Shown here one piece after another: positions 31,493 through 40,425 of a stretch of DNA of 43,955 bases. Position 1 is the first letter of the stretch. Each line of letters begins with the position of its first letter. The notes beneath the pieces were generated by a model. The model had not been told where the DNA came from, ran no database searches, and saw only the letters and a list, made by a program, of their open reading frames with translations. The translations under genes and the position numbers were made by a program. Source of the DNA: Lutibacter sp. (lineage in GTDB: Bacteria; Bacteroidota; Bacteroidia; Flavobacteriales; Flavobacteriaceae); contig JAUXPH010000009.1 in the NCBI GenBank assembly GCA_030683995.1, positions 1 through 43,955 of the forward strand, in the 5' to 3' direction.

Positions 31493-34282
31493 TTAAAATC
31501 CTTCATTATATGGCACTTTTATGACAACTATTATTCCTGATTTATTTGTCGCAGGAAGATGTATGTACAACAATCCATTATAAGGATTTTCAACTTTGGT
31601 TTCTTTTCCATTGAAAGTGACTTTGTATTTGAATGACGGGTTCATGCAAATCACCAAACTCCTATTGTGTGCCACGGTAGCATTATCAAAAGAGATTTCA
31701 GCTTTATAAGAACTAAGGGCTTCATTAAATGATTGATTTTTAATCCAAATCTCAAATCCAGTTGTGACTGTCCCAGGTTTATAGTAAGCTGAAAACCAGG
31801 ATAGCACAGGAGTTGAAAGCCCTGAAAATTGATGCCAACCTGCACCACGTCCAGTTTTTGCAAGAAAGTGTTCAAAGGTATAATAGGATTCATCGGTTTC
31901 CTTGCTGTAAACATCGAGTCCTTTTTTGGCAATTTTAAAAGCAAGATCCGGTCTTCCTAAATCTAGCATCGTCTTCCAGATAAACCATTGATGCGGCATC
32001 CAAACTGAACCATTCCAATAGCCATCCATTTTGTAATAAGGTGCAGATTGATCCACAACACTAAGGCCTGAAGGTGTCCACATTTCTTTTTCAGAAAATA
32101 TTTTTTCAATCAAACCCTTTTGTTGTTCTGGAGTACAAATTCCGGCAACCAATGGATAAACACCATCCAAGCCCATATTGTAATCGATTCCATTTTCGTT
32201 CTTGAAAGGTCCTGTTGGAAATCCTTTAGCGTCATGTGTAACATAACTGAAATAACCGCTGGCCTCGTTCCACGAATATTTTTGCAATGCAAATGTAAAG
32301 TCTTTTATGTCTTTGTCATAAGTCTTAATGTCCATCTTTTTATCAAGTGTTTCAGCAGCCATTCGTAAAATTTTTGCTATACGAATTTGTTGAGCCGTGT
32401 TGATGGCAGGCGCAATAGATGACTCTTGTTTTTGACGATGCACTTCAACCTGAGCTGGATAATCATCCCAACCTCCTGAATTATAAAAATAATCCCAAGT
32501 TTTAATTAAGTTTGATTTAAGCGTTTTGGTTGTTGAACTACCCAGACGGCCAGCCATAAATTCGTAATACTGTTTCAACCTTGGATAAAAATACTGCAAT
32601 GCTTCCTTTGATTGGGTTTTATTCCAAAGATCCTGAAAAGCGTAAAACTGTGTAGGCACAGGTGAACCATGATGAATAAATGCAGACTGGCTGCCAACTG
32701 GCGTGGTATAAGCATTGATACATTCTGCGGCCGTATTTACATTTATTTCGTTTAAGCCCAAGGCTATAAAACCTGAATCCCATGTGTAAAGACTGTTCCA
32801 CCATTTGCCTGGAGTAAAGTGCCTGATGTAACTGCCCTGTGTATAAATAGGATAAACCAAGTCTGTCATTACCGTTGCTTTGAGCATTTTTTGGCTGAAT
32901 TCATATTTTTTCCCTTGTGGAAGAATTATACCAATAGTGTTATTTGCTATTTTGTCTTCTTGGGTGTTTTTTTCTTTTAGAGAATTGAATTCATCAAGTC
33001 TTGCTTTTACCTGCAACTGATTACCAGTACACAATATCCCGTAAATTGTTTTCTCGCTTTGTGGTTGTAATTCTATCGGACGAATAAATATATTGGAATA
33101 GTCTCCTTTATTATTTCCTGTTAGTACATTAGCTGCATGATTATGAACCAATTTCCTGAAAAACACGTCCAATTCATCGTTTTTAATTTGGCGAAGTTGA
33201 TAATCATTGTCACCATCCCAACTAAATCCATAGTATGATGGAATATCTCTGTATTTTGATATGAGCTGTTTATCGGGAATATTTGTATTTGTTTCGGGAG
33301 AAAATTCTTTGCTGACAGTCACAATCTTTGTTTGGTTTTCTTCCCCGGATGGAGTGAATAAAACACCATTCAATTCAATGGTACTGTCACCTTCGGACAT
33401 TAAAATTAGAATTTGAGACATCTTGTTTGATGAACCATAAGGTATTTCAATTTGGGATAATTTCCCCTCTCCTTTTAACGTTATTGATTTATTAACCAAT
33501 CCTGATAATTGAAATGTACCTATTGTATTTTCCTTCATGCGGTACACTATTGTGAGAGTACCATTTTGATATTCCTTTTTAAAATCAAATTTATAGCTTA
33601 CATTATCGCCTTTGTCTTTGCCAAAATTTTGACCAATGGCAGAACCATCAATAAATTCGTTATCACGCACTTCCCCACGCATCCATCCATCTGTAACCAA
33701 ATTATCTTTCGGACGCTTTTGTGCAAATTCCAAAGAAGCGTAATCCACCGCATTTACCCACACCGCATTTTCGGAAAGCGATAATTTGCTGATTGAATAT
33801 ACATCGGGATATTCAATGCCATACACTAGGTTAAGCGAAAGGTTTTGCGGAAGCAATGTATTGTTTACACATTTTATTCCCACAATTACGGTTTGGCTGT
33901 CAATAACAGAATAAGTAACATCGACAAATACCTTGTCTTTCCATTCCAATTCATACCGGTAAGTATAGCGGGTCAAATCAGCGTTGACTTCCCAAGGAAA
34001 ATATCCCGATTCGAATGTCACGTTAGGGATAAGAATTTTATTGCGGTAATAGCCGGGTAAAACAGAAAAATCAAAACGCATACCGTCTTTCATGTCATAA
34101 ATATGGGAGATGCCGGCATATTTTTTTGAAAATGGACCCCAATCAGGCAAACTAATATCATGGGTGTTTTTCAACTTATTGAAATCTACTGACAATGTTT
34201 GATTAGTTTGCGCTAATGAAACTTGTGTGATAATAAACAACCCTGATAAAAGACTTAAAGATTTCCTTTTCATTAATTTCAT
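31493..34282 (-). CDS. GH63-like alpha-glucosidase, exported
   Basis: 929 aa from ATG 34282 (MKLMKRKSLSLLSGLFIITQ); an upstream TTG at 34306 is less likely. Signal peptide ends SLAQ. The N-terminal beta domain (about 30-440) is followed by an (alpha/alpha)6 barrel with WWNSLYTWDSGFIALGL (about residue 490), GGWDDYPAQ (about 600), YNMGLDGVYPLVAGIC, YWNGSVWMPHQWFIW and a final beta segment. This pattern fits GH63 / mannosyl-oligosaccharide glucosidase-like enzymes, which remove terminal alpha-linked glucose. Last gene of the glucan locus, about 40 bp after the amylase gene, so probably co-transcribed. Exact linkage preference is not readable. Confidence 0.75.
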   Translation of the reverse strand: MKLMKRKSLSLLSGLFIITQVSLAQTNQTLSVDFNKLKNTHDISLPDWGPFSKKYAGISHIYDMKDGMRFDFSVLPGYYRNKILIPNVTFESGYFPWEVNADLTRYTYRYELEWKDKVFVDVTYSVIDSQTVIVGIKCVNNTLLPQNLSLNLVYGIEYPDVYSISKLSLSENAVWVNAVDYASLEFAQKRPKDNLVTDGWMRGEVRDNEFIDGSAIGQNFGKDKGDNVSYKFDFKKEYQNGTLTIVYRMKENTIGTFQLSGLVNKSITLKGEGKLSQIEIPYGSSNKMSQILILMSEGDSTIELNGVLFTPSGEENQTKIVTVSKEFSPETNTNIPDKQLISKYRDIPSYYGFSWDGDNDYQLRQIKNDELDVFFRKLVHNHAANVLTGNNKGDYSNIFIRPIELQPQSEKTIYGILCTGNQLQVKARLDEFNSLKEKNTQEDKIANNTIGIILPQGKKYEFSQKMLKATVMTDLVYPIYTQGSYIRHFTPGKWWNSLYTWDSGFIALGLNEINVNTAAECINAYTTPVGSQSAFIHHGSPVPTQFYAFQDLWNKTQSKEALQYFYPRLKQYYEFMAGRLGSSTTKTLKSNLIKTWDYFYNSGGWDDYPAQVEVHRQKQESSIAPAINTAQQIRIAKILRMAAETLDKKMDIKTYDKDIKDFTFALQKYSWNEASGYFSYVTHDAKGFPTGPFKNENGIDYNMGLDGVYPLVAGICTPEQQKGLIEKIFSEKEMWTPSGLSVVDQSAPYYKMDGYWNGSVWMPHQWFIWKTMLDLGRPDLAFKIAKKGLDVYSKETDESYYTFEHFLAKTGRGAGWHQFSGLSTPVLSWFSAYYKPGTVTTGFEIWIKNQSFNEALSSYKAEISFDNATVAHNRSLVICMNPSFKYKVTFNGKETKVENPYNGLLYIHLPATNKSGIIVVIKVPYNEGF

Positions 34283-34322
34283 TATTTTATAGTTAAGATT
34301 CTGCAAGTTTACTGCTCTGTAT

Positions 34323-35879
34323 TTATTTATTTAACACCAACGTACTGTATGCCGCTAATTGAACCGTATTGTTTTTTAAATCACTTTTCTTAGTTTTAAA
34401 ACGGATTTTTTTATATTCTTTGAGATTTTCAGGAAGATTGACAGTTACATCCTTTTTTGATAGATTATGAAAGATCAATAGGTCTTCATCCTCAAAGTTT
34501 CTTTGAAAAGCACAAACTTCTCTTACAGCAATGTCAACTGGTTTTAGATCTCCATAAGTCAATGCCTTGCTATTGTTTCTTAAAGCAATAAATGTTTTAT
34601 AATAATTTATGAGTGAGTTTTTGTCTTTTAATTGCTGAGTGGCAGGAACAACGGTACTATCACTGCTGTATTGCGGTGTAAACCAGGTAGTACGTCCTTT
34701 ATCTTTTTTCATTTCATCCCACAAAAAAGGTTCCCTTATAAGTTCATCTGGTTTTTTTCCTCTCATTCCAATTTCTTCTCCATAATAGAGATATGGGGAA
34801 CCCGGTAAAGTAAATAATAATGCCGCGGCCATTCTTGCTTTGTCCATATCATTGTTTAATGAACTCATGATTCGGTTTTGATCATGGTTAGAAAGGAAAG
34901 TAGCATCAATAAAATCAGGGTTGACTGCGGTATAGATTGTTTCTGTTTTTTTTAGTTTAATAGCTAAGGAATCTGCTGCTTGCTCTTCATTTACGACCTT
35001 TCTAATGGCGGATGCTAAATCAAAATTGAACAAAGCTGGAATGCTTTTTAGATATGGAGCCACCTTATCGGTTGTTGTCCAGACTTCACCAACCAAATAC
35101 ACATCTTTTTTTACTTTTCGCATTTCACTTAAAAAATACACCCACCAATTTTGACTCTCACGTGCTCTTTCTTCTGGAAAAATATGTCGGGCAGCATCTA
35201 GTCTTAAACCATCAATCCCTACTTCGGCAAACCAGAAACGGCCGATTTTAAAAACTTCTTCCCGCAATTTTGGATTGTCATAGTTCAAATCGGGCATATG
35301 GCTGCCAAAATAACTGTAAAATAAATAATCACTGCCTTCTACTTTATTCCAGCGGTCTCTATTTTTCGAATCTTCATCAGTTTTGGTTACAAAAGATTTT
35401 ACCTGTGGGTCATCTTTATGAGTCCAAACAAAATAATCTCGGTATGGACTGTTTTCATTTTTTGCAGCGTCTAGAAACCACGGATGCTGATTCGAACAAT
35501 GGTTGAGCACCATATCAATCACGACTTTAATATTTCTTTTGTGTGCTGCGGCTACAAAAATTTTAAAATCATCCATTGTTCCGTAATCAGGATGGATGCC
35601 ATAATAATCAGTTACATCGTATTTATGATAAGAAGGCGAAGGATTCATAGGCATTAGCCAAACAGCTTCCACTCCTAAATTTTTCAAATAATCTAGTTTT
35701 GAGGTCATTCCATTTATATCTCCTTTACCATCTCCATTGGAGTCACAAAACGATTGAACAAAAATTTCATACGTTATCCCTCTGGGCCATTTACTTACAT
35801 TGGTCTGTTGGGCATTTGCTATTTGCCGTGCAGGAATTAAAAAAAAGGAGAGTAAAAGAATAAAAAAATATTTTTTCAT
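34323..35879 (-). CDS. GH13 alpha-amylase, exported
   Basis: 518 aa with a signal peptide (MKKYFFILLLSFFLIPARQI, cut near ANAQ). (beta/alpha)8 barrel motifs: region I DMVLNH (122-127), region II GIDGLRLDAARH with nucleophile Asp228, region III GEVW with acid/base Glu265, region IV LSNHDQ with Asp333. YEIFVQSFCDSNGDGKGDI with a calcium-binding-like Asp pattern is typical of periplasmic amylases. No lipobox Cys and no T9SS tail at the C terminus, so probably periplasmic. It hydrolyses internal alpha-1,4 bonds in maltodextrins imported by the SusC/D pair. Lies between GH31 and GH63 genes on the same strand. Confidence 0.92.
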   Translation of the reverse strand: MKKYFFILLLSFFLIPARQIANAQQTNVSKWPRGITYEIFVQSFCDSNGDGKGDINGMTSKLDYLKNLGVEAVWLMPMNPSPSYHKYDVTDYYGIHPDYGTMDDFKIFVAAAHKRNIKVVIDMVLNHCSNQHPWFLDAAKNENSPYRDYFVWTHKDDPQVKSFVTKTDEDSKNRDRWNKVEGSDYLFYSYFGSHMPDLNYDNPKLREEVFKIGRFWFAEVGIDGLRLDAARHIFPEERARESQNWWVYFLSEMRKVKKDVYLVGEVWTTTDKVAPYLKSIPALFNFDLASAIRKVVNEEQAADSLAIKLKKTETIYTAVNPDFIDATFLSNHDQNRIMSSLNNDMDKARMAAALLFTLPGSPYLYYGEEIGMRGKKPDELIREPFLWDEMKKDKGRTTWFTPQYSSDSTVVPATQQLKDKNSLINYYKTFIALRNNSKALTYGDLKPVDIAVREVCAFQRNFEDEDLLIFHNLSKKDVTVNLPENLKEYKKIRFKTKKSDLKNNTVQLAAYSTLVLNK

Positions 35880-36101
35880 AACTGTAGTTTATTAATTTAG
35901 GATATGTCGGCTGGTTGATTCTATAAATGGGCAAAATTGTAATTAAAAGAGGTTGCGAATTCAATATTAAATTTTCTTTAGAGATATATAAATGATTGAT
36001 TCACTCAAAGAAAAATCATTAAGACATTCCGTTTCATTAATTTTTTTAAATTATTCTTTAATAAAACGAATATCTTATTGGCAAAAATAACATCCTATTT
36101 C

Positions 36102-38534
36102 CTAAATTTGTTTTATCACAAATGCTTTAGTAACAGGAGAACGCTGAATAAATAATGTCAAGATTTTTTTATGCTCATCCCATACCGCGGCATCTTTTTC
36201 TGAAGTTTGGTTTTGCTTGGCTTGAACCATTTTTATTTTTACCCCGTTCACTTTAAAAAAAACCGGTTTTGAAATCCCATGAAAGACAATTTGGTAAGCA
36301 CGTTCTTCACAAGCATTTTTATAGGTTCCGGCTGCAGCATCAATTTTTAAAGAAAATGAAGTTTGATTGAATGTTATTTCAGTAGTTCTTTTTTCATTTT
36401 TACGGTACGCTTCCGAAACTCCATCATCTTCATACAAGGTAAAGCTGGCATTTTTCCCAGGATAAACATGAATGCTAAGGCTGTCATTGGCAATAAAAGC
36501 TGTGCTCAAGGCAAAATTTGCCATTGGAATTATGGAGCCCGCCTTTACAAACAAAGGTAATTTGCCAAGAGGAGCTGGATAACTAATCGTTTTATTTCCT
36601 TCTATTTTTTCATCACTCCAGAAATCGTACCATTCACCTTTCGGAAACCAAACCGAAACATTATCATTGTCGGAACAATTTGGGGCCACTAAAAATTCAT
36701 TTCCCCATAAATATTGCAGGTCGCTTTTCCATGCTAATGGATCATTTTGATAATCAATAACCATGGCACGAGCCATAGGCATTCCGGTTTCATTTGCTTT
36801 TTGTGCATACGTATAAATATACGGCATTAGTTGGTAACGCATTTTACTATAAGTTATTGCGTCTTTTTGCACATCGGCAGAACGGTCAAGTGGCCAACGA
36901 GATTTTCCTATTCCGTGCGGTTTCCAGAATGGAGTAAAACTTCCAAATGCCATTGACCATTGGCGATACATAGCGTCATCTGGAGTGTCTTTTGATTCTC
37001 CGAGACGAAATCCACCTGCATCATGCGCCCAAAAAGGAAATCCAGAAAGCCCTGCTAATTGTAACCCTCTTATTTGCATTTTCATTTCATCATAAGTAGA
37101 AAGGATGTCGCCACTCCATAAAGTTGCATAACGTTGCGCTCCGGCGGTCATGCCTCGTACCCATAAAAATGGGCGTTTTGTGCCGTTAAAACTTTTGTCC
37201 CATCCTTCCTGTACCAATGCTTTTGAAATCAGAAAAAACCAGTAATTTCTCATTTCTCCCCAGGTAGTTCCGTTTTCAAACTTCATGGTTACAGGTGCTT
37301 TTCCCATTTCGTCAAATTCATCTATCCAAAGCGCATCGCCAGGATATTCTAATGCAGGATTTAATGATTTGCTCCACATTGTATTCCAAAACCAGCTTCG
37401 TACTTCTTTTTTTGTAAAGTCCGGTGCGCTGGTATTAAAGTCAATTCCTTCATTCTGCGGAAGATTGAATTCTGGTTTCCAGCCTTCGCTTTGTACGGCA
37501 ATACATCTGTTGAAATCTAATGTCATAATTAATCCATTTGATTTTACCCATTGTTGGTATTCTTTTGGGTCTGGATACCGGGTTTTATCCCAATCAAAAT
37601 AAGACAAACAACGCTCGCCGCCTCCTGCTCTCCAGCGATTGTCATTCACGACATGATCTAACGGGTATCCGGCCTTACGGTGTGCTCCAATTTTATTTTT
37701 CCACCATTGCTCGTCCGAAGGGTCTACCGAATTATGATCACTTCCTTTATCAGAAAGCGCCAATCCGAAAAATGATTTTAATGGTAATCTAGGTCTTCCG
37801 GTAAGTTGAGTGTAAAGATCCATAATTTTCGAAAACTCTGGTCCAAGAATTACAAAGTAATCCATACGTCCGTTTCCTTGGATGGAAAATTCATACTGTC
37901 CGTTTTTTCCAAAATTAAAGGCATTCGGAAAAGTGCTGTTCAAGAAAATTCCGTATCCTTTGCTCGACAAATAAAATGGGACAATTAAAGGTGATTGTTG
38001 GTGGTGTTCTGTTCCGTAATTTCGGGTTATTGTTCTACCGCTAAAATCAATACTTTCTTCTCTTCCTAAATAACTGTGTCCCAATCCTGTGAAATGCTCT
38101 TGAGAATCATAAACAAATGAGGTTTTGATTAAATCACCGTCCCATTGCGTTCCATTATGGCTCTTAAGAAAAGGAGTTGCATCTCCCGTTTTTCTAAAAG
38201 AAAGCTGCATGGTTGTTTTGTCTATAAAAACAGAAACTCCTTCTCTTGCATCAGCAGTAATTTTAAAATCTTTTTTATCTTGGGTTATCGCTAATTTTCT
38301 GGGCCATTGGTGAGTTTCAACCATTTCGTATCGGTCGTCTGCAAAAAAATCTTCCTCTTTTCGAACTGTTTGCACCCGAATCATATTGTTTCCATAAGGA
38401 GTCAATCGCAAACGTTCGCCATTTGTATTGGTAAAAATAAGGCTCCTGTCTTTCATAGTATAAGTTAAGCCCGTTTGTGCTCTACAAATGAATGTTGCAG
38501 CAATTAAAATAGAAAATAGAAAATATTTTTTCAT
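36102..38534 (-). CDS. GH31 alpha-glucosidase, exported
   Basis: 810 aa, signal peptide ending FICRAQ. GH31 signature: ALWIDEFDEMG with nucleophile Asp405 and WSGDILSTYDEM with acid/base Asp476; also FPFWAHDAGGF and the N-terminal beta-sandwich typical of the family (about 20-240). Releases glucose from non-reducing ends of alpha-glucans; the wider family also includes xylosidases and transglucosidases, but the neighbouring amylase favours alpha-glucosidase. A 222-bp gap separates it from the amylase gene and 278 bp from susD; the latter gap holds a relic of another gene. Confidence 0.9.
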   Translation of the reverse strand: MKKYFLFSILIAATFICRAQTGLTYTMKDRSLIFTNTNGERLRLTPYGNNMIRVQTVRKEEDFFADDRYEMVETHQWPRKLAITQDKKDFKITADAREGVSVFIDKTTMQLSFRKTGDATPFLKSHNGTQWDGDLIKTSFVYDSQEHFTGLGHSYLGREESIDFSGRTITRNYGTEHHQQSPLIVPFYLSSKGYGIFLNSTFPNAFNFGKNGQYEFSIQGNGRMDYFVILGPEFSKIMDLYTQLTGRPRLPLKSFFGLALSDKGSDHNSVDPSDEQWWKNKIGAHRKAGYPLDHVVNDNRWRAGGGERCLSYFDWDKTRYPDPKEYQQWVKSNGLIMTLDFNRCIAVQSEGWKPEFNLPQNEGIDFNTSAPDFTKKEVRSWFWNTMWSKSLNPALEYPGDALWIDEFDEMGKAPVTMKFENGTTWGEMRNYWFFLISKALVQEGWDKSFNGTKRPFLWVRGMTAGAQRYATLWSGDILSTYDEMKMQIRGLQLAGLSGFPFWAHDAGGFRLGESKDTPDDAMYRQWSMAFGSFTPFWKPHGIGKSRWPLDRSADVQKDAITYSKMRYQLMPYIYTYAQKANETGMPMARAMVIDYQNDPLAWKSDLQYLWGNEFLVAPNCSDNDNVSVWFPKGEWYDFWSDEKIEGNKTISYPAPLGKLPLFVKAGSIIPMANFALSTAFIANDSLSIHVYPGKNASFTLYEDDGVSEAYRKNEKRTTEITFNQTSFSLKIDAAAGTYKNACEERAYQIVFHGISKPVFFKVNGVKIKMVQAKQNQTSEKDAAVWDEHKKILTLFIQRSPVTKAFVIKQI

Positions 38535-38643
38535 GTTTTTTGGTTAAAAAGGAATAAAACCGTTAATTAATTCAAACTAATCCGATAATTCCGAAGCTCT
38601 TGGAAACCTAAATGAGAAATCTAATGGTAGTAAACCTTAATTC

Positions 38644-38750
38644 TTATTTCTTTATAAACTTCATTACTGACATTTCGTTATTCTCGTTAAATACTTTTAC
38701 AATATACAATTCTTTGTTCATATCATTTATATTAAAAATTGATACTTTTT
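38644..38750 (-). pseudogene. Relic of a T9SS-sorted protein (C-terminal tail only)
   Basis: On the minus strand, VSIFNINDMNKELYIVKVFN then ENNEMSVMKFIKK and a stop at 38644. LYIVKV...KFIKK is the end of a type A T9SS sorting domain. A neighbouring frame just upstream reads NYDLKSINF before a stop, so the domain seems frameshifted as well as truncated. No start or body remains between susD and this tail. It probably is what is left of a SusE/SusF-like or enzyme gene of the locus. Confidence 0.6.
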
Positions 38751-38812
38751 AAATCGTAATTGCCAAAATAGATATTGTTATATTTATCATTGTTTTGAAA
38801 TTTAATAGTATG

Positions 38813-40414
38813 CTAGTAACCTGGATTTTGTGTTAAATTTGGATTTGCTGATATTGATGCTGAAGGCAAGGGATATAATTTCAAATTATTAGAAAGGGCA
38901 GTCCCATTTAAGGCATTCCCTTTCCAAGCCCAATTGTAAGTGTCTTCAACATATTTGTCAAAACGAATTAAATCTTGTCTTCTATTGCATTCCCAATGTA
39001 ATTCTCTTGCCCTTTCATCTAAAATAAAATCAAGCGTTAAATTAACTGCTGCAATATTTGCACTAGTAGAACCTGAATTAGCTCTTTCTCGTAAAGCATT
39101 TACATAAGTAACTGCTTGGGGCAGTGTTGCTCCTGATGCACCTCTTACTGCACACTCTGCATACATTAAATATACATCCGCCAAACGGAAAAGAGGAAAA
39201 TCAGTATCAACAAACCTAGAATTAGGTCCTGGAACCCCCATGGAAGAAATATTTGTGTATTTTGCTAAAATATATCCTTGTTTTCTATCAGCAATATCAT
39301 TAATTTCAATAGTTCTTGTGCCAGAAATAATTGTATTTCTTTTATCCGTACTAAATTCTGGTCCGTCAAATTTTTGAGCAAATTGCTTTCTAATTCTGAT
39401 AGCACCACTAAAACCATTAGTAGTAACTCCTAACGAAACCCCATTTTTTTCAATATTACCAACTTCTCCATTAATTATTACCGTTGTAGCCCCAAAGCTC
39501 TGGGTAACAAGCCCGTCTGATTGAAGCGTGAAAATTAGTTCTGGTGAAAGATTATTATCAGCATTAAAGTTGTTTAAATATTTAGCGTTCAAAGTATAAC
39601 CGCCAGCAATAATTTCATTACATAAGGTTGCACATTCACTATATTTATTTGCGCCAATATAAACTTTTGCATTCAAATACATTTTGGCTAATATCATTTT
39701 GGCAACAGCTTGATCCACTCTTCCATACTCATTAGTTCTTGGGGCTTTCAAGTCCGGAATTAAAGCTTTTAATTCTGATTCAAGAAACGTAAACAATTGT
39801 TGTCTGTCGTATTGTGGACCGGCAAAATTAACGGGGTCATTTTCAGTAACAAAAGGTGCTTTACCAAATAAATCCATCAATTGATAATAGGCTAATGCTC
39901 TCAATACTCTTGCTTCTTTTCTATACAATTGAATTTCGCCAAGTAAAGCAGCATCCGTAACGCCTCTTGAACTTAATTTTTCAGGAGTCGTTTGTTTTAA
40001 ATATTCGTTTACCAATGATACTTCGACCATCGATCTACTAAAAAACCCTAAAAGGAGAGGGTTAGAAGCAGTCCAGATGTTTCGCTGTATTTCTCTAATT
40101 CCAGCGTCATTTTCATAGCTCCATACTGCTTGATCAGTAGGCAAATCTTGTAAATACCACAAACATCTACTGTATTGACTTGTTCCTGCATCAACTCCTT
40201 CTAGGAAAGAAGAACCTGATCCGCCAGTTCCGGTTAATGATAAATTTCCATAAACGCCCGCTAATGCCTGTTTATAAGCACCGGGCTGAGCAAAAAAGTT
40301 TTCAGATGTAAATATATCATCGTCTTTGGGTAGCACACTTAGGTCATTGGTACAAGAATTAAGGACTAATGTAAGTCCCAAAAGAGCCAAAAGTTTTAAA
40401 TTATTTTTTTTCAT
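38813..40414 (-). CDS. SusD/RagB-like glycan-binding outer membrane lipoprotein
   Basis: 533 aa. Lipoprotein signal with lipobox LVLNSC (Cys21), then DLSVLPKDDDIFTSENFFAQ, the usual SusD start. Helical TPR-like body with AYYQLMDLFGKAPFVTENDP, AVAKMILAKMYLNAKVYIGA, FPLFRLADVYLMYAECAVR, LDFILDERARELHWECNRRQ and DLIRFDKY, all typical of the family. It sits on the cell surface as the lid of the SusC transporter and captures oligosaccharides. Starts 11 bp after susC, so the two are co-transcribed. Ligand is inferred to be an alpha-glucan from the downstream GH13/GH31/GH63 genes. Confidence 0.93.
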   Translation of the reverse strand: MKKNNLKLLALLGLTLVLNSCTNDLSVLPKDDDIFTSENFFAQPGAYKQALAGVYGNLSLTGTGGSGSSFLEGVDAGTSQYSRCLWYLQDLPTDQAVWSYENDAGIREIQRNIWTASNPLLLGFFSRSMVEVSLVNEYLKQTTPEKLSSRGVTDAALLGEIQLYRKEARVLRALAYYQLMDLFGKAPFVTENDPVNFAGPQYDRQQLFTFLESELKALIPDLKAPRTNEYGRVDQAVAKMILAKMYLNAKVYIGANKYSECATLCNEIIAGGYTLNAKYLNNFNADNNLSPELIFTLQSDGLVTQSFGATTVIINGEVGNIEKNGVSLGVTTNGFSGAIRIRKQFAQKFDGPEFSTDKRNTIISGTRTIEINDIADRKQGYILAKYTNISSMGVPGPNSRFVDTDFPLFRLADVYLMYAECAVRGASGATLPQAVTYVNALRERANSGSTSANIAAVNLTLDFILDERARELHWECNRRQDLIRFDKYVEDTYNWAWKGNALNGTALSNNLKLYPLPSASISANPNLTQNPGY

Positions 40415-40425
40415 AATTTTTTACA

